Shown here one piece after another: positions 1 through 4,185 of a stretch of DNA of 6,014 nt (its first letter is position 1; each line of letters starts with the position of its first letter). Below the pieces are notes generated by a model. It did no database searches. It had not been told where the DNA came from and saw nothing but the letters and a program-made list of their open reading frames with translations. The position numbers and the translations under genes were made by a program. Source of the stretch: Nitrospinota bacterium (lineage in GTDB: Bacteria; Nitrospinota_A; JADGAW01); the NCBI GenBank assembly GCA_015231815.1, contig JADGAW010000140.1, forward strand, positions 1-6,014, written 5' to 3'.

Positions 1-96
1 GGGTTTTCGTAATGTATTGTTACTCTAACGATGATGTAACTTTGTAGCACATTCTTAATATTTGAAGCTTAAAAAATTTAAACTGTATTTAAGAAA

Positions 97-118
97 GAAG
101 AGACTTTAAGTTCTCTTC
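97..118 (-). terminator. Weak candidate terminator hairpin at the end of the toxin gene
   Basis: Read on the minus strand, GAAGAGA (118-112) pairs with TCTCTTC (103-97) around an 8-nt loop that contains the toxin stop codon. The stem is followed by TTTCTT. The stem is short and AT-rich and the T-tract is broken, so this is only a plausible weak Rho-independent terminator. I see nothing else supportable in the first 96 bases. Confidence 0.3.
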
Positions 119-402
119 CTCCATATTTCAGGGTCTCTTTTAATATGAAATATCGCCAAAATGACGACACGGTTATTTTCTGCCCGGAAATAAAGGCAAT
201 AGGGGAAACGTTTAACTACAACTTTGCGGACATCTTTATGAATGAAGGGATATTGATGCGGGTTTTGTGACACAAGACTTAAGCAATAGTCGATTTCAAA
301 AATAAAATCTAAGGAAAGACCTAACCGTTTTGATTCATACCATTCACATGCCTCATAAAACTCGGCTTTTGCCGCTCGTCGAAAAACGATCGGAAATCTC
401 AT
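106..402 (-). CDS. RelE/ParE-family toxin of a type II toxin-antitoxin module
   Basis: A 98-residue protein with the compact layout of the ParE/RelE toxin superfamily. An N-terminal helical hairpin holds the A-x-x-E-F-x-E-A and WYE pattern (residues 11-23) followed by GLSLDF (28-33). The C-terminal sheet holds RFPYCLYFR (65-73) and ILAIFHIKRDPEIW (81-94), with the late His-x-x-RDP-x-x-W signature typical of this group. Family members either cleave ribosome-bound mRNA or poison gyrase; sequence alone does not decide which here. The length is normal and no key region is missing, so the toxin looks intact. The ATG overlaps the antitoxin stop as ATGA (4 bp), which indicates translational coupling. 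GGAAA just before the start, inside the antitoxin gene, may serve as its ribosome binding site. The family call is solid; the molecular target is unknown. Confidence 0.87.
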   Translation of the reverse strand: MRFPIVFRRAAKAEFYEACEWYESKRLGLSLDFIFEIDYCLSLVSQNPHQYPFIHKDVRKVVVKRFPYCLYFRAENNRVVILAIFHIKRDPEIWRKRT

Positions 403-629
403 TTTCCAATTTTCGCAAGTGACTCAGTTTTAACTTCGCTCCAAGGAACAACATCATCAGGGTTCTCAAGGTGTTCTTCGAGACGACGGTCAAGCTCGAC
501 CTTTTGCTTTTCAGTCAACGGGGGCTCATCGTTTCGACGAACAATGCCGTTCCAGATTTCCTCAATAAGTTCTATTTGCTCGTCCACTTCCAAAATGCTG
601 GCTTGTTTTAGGATTTGTTTGCTTGTCAT
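399..629 (-). CDS. Antitoxin, putative addiction module component family
   Basis: A 76-residue acidic, helix-rich protein. I start it at the ATG at 629-627 because AGAGA (640-636) lies 6 nt upstream as a modest ribosome binding site, and because the frame can only be extended through a TTG at 659 that adds ten unconvincing residues and would overlap the likely promoter. The layout matches the small 'putative addiction module component' antitoxins (PF09720/TIGR02574 type): an N-terminal helix (ILKQASILEVDEQIELIEEIW, roughly residues 6-26, shown here only as its outline), a central L-T-x-x-Q-K-x-E-L-D-R-R-L segment (about residues 38-50), and the near-terminal NPDDVVPWSEV motif (56-66). In known pairs this C-terminal part wraps around and neutralises the RelE/ParE partner. 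It precedes and overlaps the toxin, the usual order, and the complex probably represses its own promoter. Confidence 0.87.
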   Translation of the reverse strand: MTSKQILKQASILEVDEQIELIEEIWNGIVRRNDEPPLTEKQKVELDRRLEEHLENPDDVVPWSEVKTESLAKIGK

Positions 630-648
630 TGAAAGTCTCTTATTAACT

Positions 649-684
649 ATTATTCTCAATATTTATCGTATTTTACAATATTGT
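649..684 (-). promoter_or_regulatory. Candidate promoter and palindromic operator of the toxin-antitoxin module
   Basis: On the minus strand, TTGTAA (678-673) and AATAAT (654-649) stand 18 nt apart and match sigma-70 -35 and -10 boxes at 4/6 and 5/6 positions. Transcription would start near 642, giving a leader of about 13 nt. The perfect 10-bp palindrome ACAATATTGT (675-684) overlaps the -35 box, where an autorepressor would be expected to bind. AT-rich DNA yields such matches easily, so the assignment rests mainly on position. Confidence 0.45.
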
Positions 685-692
685 GCACTAAT

Positions 693-766
693 AACTTTCT
701 AAAAGAATAAGGGTGAGTTAGATCCCTTTATTAATAATTTGAGGTTAGGTAGTAGAAAGTTTTTTT
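693..766 (+). repeat. Nested inverted repeats ending in a seven-T run; possible terminator or small structured RNA
   Basis: An outer perfect 9-bp inverted repeat (AACTTTCTA at 693-701, TAGAAAGTT at 753-761) encloses an inner one (AATAAGGG at 706-713, CCCTTTATT at 724-732, one bulged base). The right outer arm runs into T760-T766. Read on the plus strand, this could be a two-stem RNA closed by an AT-rich stem and a terminator-like U-tract. No plus-strand gene lies to its left in the window, so a terminator here would have to serve a short untranslated transcript. A chance fold in AT-rich DNA is quite possible. Confidence 0.3.
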
Positions 767-791
767 CATTAAATTGTAACGGTAACTTCTC

Positions 792-819
792 TTGGTTGAA
801 ATGTAGAAAATACTAAAAT
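792..819 (+). promoter_or_regulatory. Weak candidate promoter for the lipid kinase gene
   Basis: TTGGTT (792-797) and TAAAAT (814-819) are spaced 16 nt apart and match the -35 and -10 consensus at 3/6 and 5/6 positions. Transcription would start near 826 and leave a leader of about 59 nt. An alternative -35 box, TTGAAA (796-801), has no good -10 partner at 16-18 nt. Confidence 0.25.
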
Positions 820-835
820 AGGGTGTAATATGGAC

Positions 836-865
836 GGTTATTTAAGTATGTATGGTTTAAATACC
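836..865 (+). repeat. Imperfect inverted repeat in the lipid kinase leader
   Basis: GGTTATTTAA (836-845) mirrors TTAAATACC (857-865) with one bulged T, around an 11-nt spacer. It lies 19 nt before the kinase start codon. It may be an operator or a leader hairpin; nothing else identifies it. Confidence 0.3.
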
Positions 866-884
866 AGCCAAAACAATCTAAATA

Positions 885-1751
885 ATGGAAGATTATTTAA
901 TTATTTATAATCCTGCTTCAGGTAGTGCTTCGAAAAAAAAGCTTGAAGAGGTTGAGGAATATCTCACTCAGAAAAAGGTTCGCTATAAAACTCTTCACAC
1001 AAAAAAAAGAGGAGACGCTCTGGAATGGGGAAAAGAAGCAGCACAGAACAATATTAAAGCAGTTGTGGCAATTGGGGGAGATGGAACAATCAATGAAGTG
1101 GTCAACGGTATAGCCGGTTCTGAAACAGGATTGGTTATTGTCCCAACGGGAACTGCCAATGTACTGGCAAAGGAGTTGGGACTTTCTAAAGAAATCCCTC
1201 AGCTCCTTGAAAAATCCCTTCAGGAAACATCACGGAAAATTTCCTTAGGAAAATTAACCATTAATGATCATGAAACCTATTTCACCATGATGGTTGGTGT
1301 TGGTTTTGATGCAGAAGCAGTACATGAACTTTCTTTAGACTTTAAAAATACTTTTGGAAAGATTGCATACTTCATCTCCGCAGCAAAAACTCATGTCACA
1401 GGGGTACTAAAGGAAACAAAAGTAATCGTTGACGATATTGAATATCGTTGTTCATTTCTCGTTGCATCAAACATCAAAAGATATGGAGGAAACTTTATTG
1501 TTACCCCTCAGGCTCATATTGAAGATGGAGAGCTTGATTTTTTAATGGTTACGACAAGAAACAAACTTAAGTTTTTTAAAGCACTCATATATATTCTTCT
1601 GAAAAGACACCTAAGATTAAAAGAAGTAATTTACCTTAAAGGGAATTTCGTTGAAATATTAAATAAAAATCACGTACAACTTGATGGTGATTATACAGGA
1701 AAAGGTGTGTCTAGTATAAAGTCTATTAAAAATACATTGAAAGTCTATTGA
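885..1751 (+). CDS. Diacylglycerol kinase family (YegS/BmrU/DgkB-like) lipid kinase
   Basis: A 288-residue soluble lipid kinase of the DAGK catalytic superfamily, near the usual family length of about 290-310. It is expected to transfer phosphate from a nucleoside triphosphate to diacylglycerol or a related lipid at the cytoplasmic face of the membrane, returning diacylglycerol to phospholipid synthesis. The N-terminal alpha/beta domain opens with IIYNPASGS (6-14) and carries the nucleotide-binding GGDGTINEVVNG (64-75) and PTGTANVLAKELGL (87-100). The C-terminal beta domain carries GVGFDAEAV (138-146), the acidic DGELDF (214-219) and QLDGDY (255-260), all expected in this family. An in-frame TAA at 879-881 makes ATG 885 the only start that keeps the first motif. 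No Shine-Dalgarno sequence is visible, so translation may be weak. The true substrate cannot be told from sequence: YegS homologues differ (diacylglycerol, phosphatidylglycerol and other lipids). Confidence 0.93.
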   Translation: MEDYLIIYNPASGSASKKKLEEVEEYLTQKKVRYKTLHTKKRGDALEWGKEAAQNNIKAVVAIGGDGTINEVVNGIAGSETGLVIVPTGTANVLAKELGLSKEIPQLLEKSLQETSRKISLGKLTINDHETYFTMMVGVGFDAEAVHELSLDFKNTFGKIAYFISAAKTHVTGVLKETKVIVDDIEYRCSFLVASNIKRYGGNFIVTPQAHIEDGELDFLMVTTRNKLKFFKALIYILLKRHLRLKEVIYLKGNFVEILNKNHVQLDGDYTGKGVSSIKSIKNTLKVY

Positions 1752-1776
1752 CAAGTAAAGTAAAAAGTTGTTTAAT
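1748..1776 (+). promoter_or_regulatory. Near-consensus sigma-70-type promoter for the Lys-rich gene
   Basis: A perfect -35 box TTGACA (1748-1753) and a 5/6 -10 box TTTAAT (1771-1776) are separated by exactly 17 nt. The -35 box contains the TGA stop codon of the lipid kinase gene (1749-1751). Transcription would start near 1783, leaving a leader of about 59 nt. This is the best promoter match I find in the window, and it implies that the downstream gene is expressed independently and perhaps strongly. Confidence 0.65.
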
Positions 1777-1785
1777 GTAGATAAA

Positions 1786-1813
1786 AAGAGCACAAATACT
1801 GGTTACTGCTCTT
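1786..1813 (+). promoter_or_regulatory. Leader stem-loop, possibly also the terminator of the lipid kinase gene
   Basis: AAGAGCA (1786-1792) pairs perfectly with TGCTCTT (1807-1813) around a 14-nt loop, followed by ATTATTAACT. As a Rho-independent terminator for the kinase it is weak, with a short stem and an interrupted T-tract. Because the promoter at 1748-1776 would start RNA near 1783, the hairpin would sit almost at the 5' end of the next mRNA. A 5'-terminal stem-loop there could stabilise the message or contribute to attenuation; the sequence does not decide between these. Confidence 0.45.
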
Positions 1814-1831
1814 ATTATTAACTCAATTATT

Positions 1832-1836
1832 GGAGG
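1832..1836 (+). promoter_or_regulatory. Strong ribosome binding site that fixes the start of the Lys-rich gene
   Basis: GGAGG lies 5 nt before ATG 1842. The frame could also be opened at TTG 1830 or GTG 1839, but the first would place the ribosome binding site inside the gene and the second lies too close to it, so ATG 1842 is preferred. Confidence 0.8.
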
Positions 1837-1841
1837 TTGTG

Positions 1842-2408
1842 ATGGTTATTTTAAAAAGCACCGAGGATTTAGAAAAGGAAAAGGAAGCAGCTAAGGCTAA
1901 GGAGAAAGAAGCAAAGCAGAAAGAAAAAGAGGCGAAGAAAAAAGAAAAGGAAAAAGCCAAAGAGGAAAAACGTAAAGCAAAAGAGGCAAAAAAGGCAGAA
2001 AAAGAAAAGGAAAAAGCAGTTGAAAAAGAACAAAAGAAACTAAAACAAATTAACGTTGAACTGTTTGCTCAAGAAAAAGAGAAGTTCATTAAAGAACATA
2101 ATGAAAAAGCAGTTACGATTTACGGTGAGCTCGACAAAGTTAAAAAGCACCTTGAGGAAATGGTCAAAAATGAAATTAAATATGAGGACATCCTTAAGCT
2201 TCTTAAGAAGGCCGGTCTCAAGGTTAGCAGAGCCACCCTCATAAAATATCTTCAGGGAGAAAAAATCAACAAAACTTCTATAAAAGAACAGGAAGCTGTT
2301 GAGAAAAAAGAATCTCAAAAAGCTACTCCGGCGACAAAAAAAGAAGCTCCGACGTTAAAAGCGGTACCAAAAAATACCGAAGCAACTAAAGCTGCAGCTA
2401 AGAAATAA
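1842..2408 (+). CDS. Unrecognised Lys/Glu-rich coiled-coil protein with a possible HTH and a histone-H1-like tail
   Basis: A 188-residue cytoplasmic protein without signal peptide or membrane segment; I do not recognise the family. Three parts are visible. Residues 8-69 are almost only Lys, Glu, Ala and Arg in a run of KEKEAK-type heptads, which predicts a long charged single helix or coiled coil. Residues 70-143 are of mixed composition; within them about 114-137 (YEDILKLLKKAG followed by LKVSRATLIKYL) has the helix, G-L-K-V-S turn and second-helix pattern of a helix-turn-helix. Residues 144-188 are Lys/Ala/Pro/Thr-rich, like the basic tails of histone-H1-like bacterial proteins. A DNA- or RNA-binding, nucleoid-associated role is inferred from this layout and not shown. 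Low-complexity composition makes homology calls unreliable: hits to TolA or translation factors would be spurious. Promoter and ribosome binding site both look strong, and a good terminator follows, so this appears to be a well-expressed single gene. Confidence 0.85.
   Translation: MVILKSTEDLEKEKEAAKAKEKEAKQKEKEAKKKEKEKAKEEKRKAKEAKKAEKEKEKAVEKEQKKLKQINVELFAQEKEKFIKEHNEKAVTIYGELDKVKKHLEEMVKNEIKYEDILKLLKKAGLKVSRATLIKYLQGEKINKTSIKEQEAVEKKESQKATPATKKEAPTLKAVPKNTEATKAAAKK
1899..1961 (+). repeat. Three imperfect 21-nt tandem repeats coding for charged heptads
   Basis: Three consecutive 21-nt units encode KEKEAKQ (residues 20-26), KEKEAKK (27-33) and KEKEKAK (34-40). The units differ at synonymous positions, so the repeat is better conserved in protein than in DNA. 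This points to an old duplication kept for helix geometry and not to a recent slippage event. The plus strand here is almost entirely purine. Confidence 0.6.
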
Positions 2409-2418
2409 ACGATATCTC

Positions 2419-2446
2419 ATAAGGGGTGCCTGGCACCCCTTATTTT
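2419..2446 (+). terminator. Strong Rho-independent terminator of the Lys-rich gene
   Basis: A perfect inverted repeat has 12-base arms (2419-2430 and 2432-2443) around a single centre base, with the GC-rich core GGGGTGCC/GGCACCCC. As RNA it folds into an 11-bp stem with a CTG loop followed by TTTT (2443-2446). It begins 10 nt after the stop codon. The near-perfect symmetry lets it act on the opposite strand as well, though that side has a poorer T-tract. Confidence 0.85.
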
Positions 2447-2461
2447 CATTAAACTTTTCAT

Positions 2462-2488
2462 AAAACCTGCTTGTTGTTACAGGCTTTT
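2462..2488 (-). terminator. Candidate terminator hairpin for the phoU end of the phosphate operon
   Basis: On the minus strand, AAAGCCTGT (2487-2479) pairs with GCAGGTTTT (2470-2462) around an 8-nt AACAACAA loop. Two of the nine pairs are G-U. On the plus strand the same two positions become A-C mismatches, so the structure favours minus-strand RNA, as expected for a hairpin 46 nt after the phoU stop. The U-tract is limited to the four T of the descending arm. Confidence 0.5.
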
Positions 2489-2533
2489 AGCAACCTTCTC
2501 AGTTAATTTCATCAGATGTAAAAAAATAGTTGA

Positions 2534-3244
2534 TTAATGATCGAAGATGTCGAATTCTCCATCAACATCACCCATGGGTCTTCTCCCTGTAGGAGGTTTA
2601 CCTTTAATCATGAAATGAATATCTTCTGCAATATTTGTTGCATGGTCACCTATTCTTTCGAGGTTTCTCGCAATAAAAAGAAGGTGAGTACAGGCAGTAA
2701 TATTATGGGTGTCTTCCATCATATAGGTAAGCAGTTCGCGAAAAATACTGGTGTACATATCGTCAACTTCCTCGTCACGATGCCAAACGTCAAGGGCTTT
2801 TTTAACATCTTGATGTTCATAGGCATCAATAACATCTTTAAGAAGGTCGTAGGTCACTCTTCCCATATTTTTAATTGTTCTAGCCTGCTTAACTGGGGGA
2901 AGTTGATTAAGAACAAGTGCCCTTTTTGCAACATTTGCCGCATAATCTCCAATTCGTTCAAGGTCGGAGGATATTTTGATGGATACAACAATATTCCGAA
3001 GATCAATTGCTACAGGTTGGCGTAGAGCAAGGAGTCTCATGGTAAGTTCATGGGACTCTAATTCCAGATTATTTATTGCAGGGTCTTTTTCAATAATTTC
3101 TCCTGCAAGTTCACTGTCTCTTTTTACAACAACGGTCACGGCATCACGAACTTGTTCTTTTGTAAGGCTTGCCATTTCTATTATTACATCATTAAGTCTG
3201 TTTATTTCTCCATCAAAGGATTTTACCGTATGTTCATCGCTCAT
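2534..3244 (-). CDS. phoU: Phosphate uptake regulator PhoU
   Basis: A 236-residue cytoplasmic protein, close to the 241 residues of E. coli PhoU. It is built as two tandem three-helix bundles. Each repeat carries the family's metal-binding helix motif: SDLERIGDYAANVAKRA (93-109) and RNLERIGDHATNIAEDI (193-209). PhoU senses or relays the state of the Pst transporter to the PhoR histidine kinase, shuts off the Pho response when phosphate is sufficient, and limits phosphate influx. A clear ribosome binding site, GAGGGA (3255-3250), lies 5 nt before the ATG, which supports this start. It is the last gene of the pst cluster but sits 122 bp after pstB, a wide gap compared with the 8-9 bp between the other genes, so it may also have its own promoter. 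The short Gly/Asp-rich C-terminal tail (about 219-236) is variable in the family. Confidence 0.98.
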   Translation of the reverse strand: MSDEHTVKSFDGEINRLNDVIIEMASLTKEQVRDAVTVVVKRDSELAGEIIEKDPAINNLELESHELTMRLLALRQPVAIDLRNIVVSIKISSDLERIGDYAANVAKRALVLNQLPPVKQARTIKNMGRVTYDLLKDVIDAYEHQDVKKALDVWHRDEEVDDMYTSIFRELLTYMMEDTHNITACTHLLFIARNLERIGDHATNIAEDIHFMIKGKPPTGRRPMGDVDGEFDIFDH

Positions 3245-3321
3245 ATTTTTCCCTCATTTAAAGTTTTCCATTAACAGTTTACCGTGCTGAGTTCCCAAGG
3301 TGCTCTTTTATGTGTTTTATT

Positions 3322-3351
3322 CTTTTACCCATCAGCTCTTCTAGTCGTCAA
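3322..3351 (-). promoter_or_regulatory. Possible internal promoter for phoU
   Basis: On the minus strand, TTGACG (3351-3346) and TAAAAG (3327-3322) are 18 nt apart and match the -35 and -10 consensus at 5/6 and 4/6 positions. It lies in the pstB-phoU gap and would let phoU be made when the pst promoter is off. I see no clear Pho box in this gap. Confidence 0.3.
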
Positions 3352-3359
3352 CTCTTCTA
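3332..3359 (-). repeat. Two direct repeats of 12 bp at 16-bp spacing in the pstB-phoU gap
   Basis: On the minus strand, TAGAAGAGTTGA (3359-3348) and TAGAAGAGCTGA (3343-3332) agree at 11 of 12 positions with a 16-bp period. Weaker echoes (TAAAAGAA, ATAAAAGAG) follow at about the same spacing. The two repeats flank and overlap the candidate -35 box, so a regulator binding site is conceivable. Confidence 0.45.
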
Positions 3360-3366
3360 CCCAACA

Positions 3367-4176
3367 TCAACCATATCTTCCTGTGATGTAGTCCTGAGTA
3401 AGCTTATTGACAGGATTGGTAAAGATGTCTTCAGTTTCACCATATTCAACTAAATCACCCAAGTGAAAAAAAGCTGTTTTTTGGGATACTCTCGCTGCTT
3501 GCTGCATTGAATGAGTTACTATTACAATTGTATAGTTTTCTTTCAGTTCTTCAATTAGTTCCTCTATTTTTGCTGTAGCTATTGGGTCGAGGGCAGAACA
3601 TGGTTCATCCATAAGAATAATTTCCGGTTGAACGGCAATAGCTCTCGCTATACAAAGTCTTTGCTGTTGACCACCTGAGAGTCCTGTCCCTGGTTGATCA
3701 AGGCGGTCGTTTACTTCCTCCCAAAGTCCAGCCTTTTTAAGACTTGTTTCCACAATTCCTTCCAGCTCTCCTTTTGTCGAAGCAATTCCATGAATCTTTG
3801 GACCATAAGCAACATTATCATAAATAGATTTTGGAAAAGGATTGGGCTTTTGAAAAACCATACCGACCCGTGCTCTTAAGAGAACAACATCAAGGGATTT
3901 ATCATATATATTTTCGTTATCAATTTCAATTTCCCCTTCTACTCTACAAATATCTATCGTATCGTTCATTCTGTTGATACATCTTAGAAACGTTGATTTC
4001 CCACAGCCGGAAGGGCCAATAAATGCAGTAACTTCATTCTTGCCTATTTCCAGATTAACATCTCTAATAGCATGTTTGTCACCATAATACACATTTACTC
4101 TTTTGCAGGCGATTTTAATTTTTTCTTGAGGAAAAACAGGTTTTCCGTTACTGCTGTTGTTATCTGGGTTTGTCAT
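3367..4176 (-). CDS. pstB: Phosphate ABC transporter ATP-binding protein PstB
   Basis: A 269-residue cytoplasmic ATPase, slightly longer than E. coli PstB (257) because of a polar Asn-rich N-terminus (about residues 1-20). It hydrolyses ATP to drive phosphate import through the PstC-PstA channel. All ABC motifs are intact: Walker [10 protein letters not shown] (54-62), the Q-loop region VFQKPNPFP (107-115, PstB-typical), signature LSGGQQQR (166-173), Walker B IILMDEP (186-192), D-loop SALD (194-197) and switch His222. AGGAG (4187-4183) stands 6 nt before the ATG and overlaps the pstA stop codon; the 9-bp intergenic distance indicates co-transcription and probably coupled translation. Phosphate-starvation control would come from a promoter upstream of pstC or pstS, outside the window. 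Confidence 0.99.
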   Translation of the reverse strand: MTNPDNNSSNGKPVFPQEKIKIACKRVNVYYGDKHAIRDVNLEIGKNEVTAFIGPSGCGKSTFLRCINRMNDTIDICRVEGEIEIDNENIYDKSLDVVLLRARVGMVFQKPNPFPKSIYDNVAYGPKIHGIASTKGELEGIVETSLKKAGLWEEVNDRLDQPGTGLSGGQQQRLCIARAIAVQPEIILMDEPCSALDPIATAKIEELIEELKENYTIVIVTHSMQQAARVSQKTAFFHLGDLVEYGETEDIFTNPVNKLTQDYITGRYG

Positions 4177-4185
4177 TTTTTGCTC

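Noticed and set aside
630..659. Ten-residue N-terminal extension of the antitoxin from TTG 659
   Set aside because: The internal ATG 629 has a better-placed ribosome binding site, gives the usual family length, and avoids overlap with the candidate -10 box.
1899..1961. Tandem 21-nt units as a CRISPR-like or mobile repeat
   Set aside because: The units are contiguous, in frame, diverged at synonymous sites and explained by a coding heptad pattern.
1842..2048. TolA-like or translation-factor-like identity for the Lys-rich protein
   Set aside because: The resemblance is only low-complexity Lys/Glu/Ala composition; there is no signal anchor, TolA C-terminal domain or GTPase domain.
2040..2318. 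Minus-strand open frame of 92 codons opposite the Lys-rich gene
   Set aside because: Its Phe/Leu-rich translation is the mechanical complement of Lys/Glu codons on the other strand, not a membrane protein.
2537..3025. Long plus-strand open frame (162 codons) opposite phoU, followed by another at 2976-3290
   Set aside because: They lie antisense to an unmistakable phoU, have odd Cys/Asn/Phe-rich translations without a domain pattern, and lack supporting start signals; they are shadows of the real gene.
3245..3290. CTGTTAATG before phoU as a Pho box
   Set aside because: Only one half resembles CTGTCAT and no second repeat follows at the required spacing, so PhoB binding is not supported.
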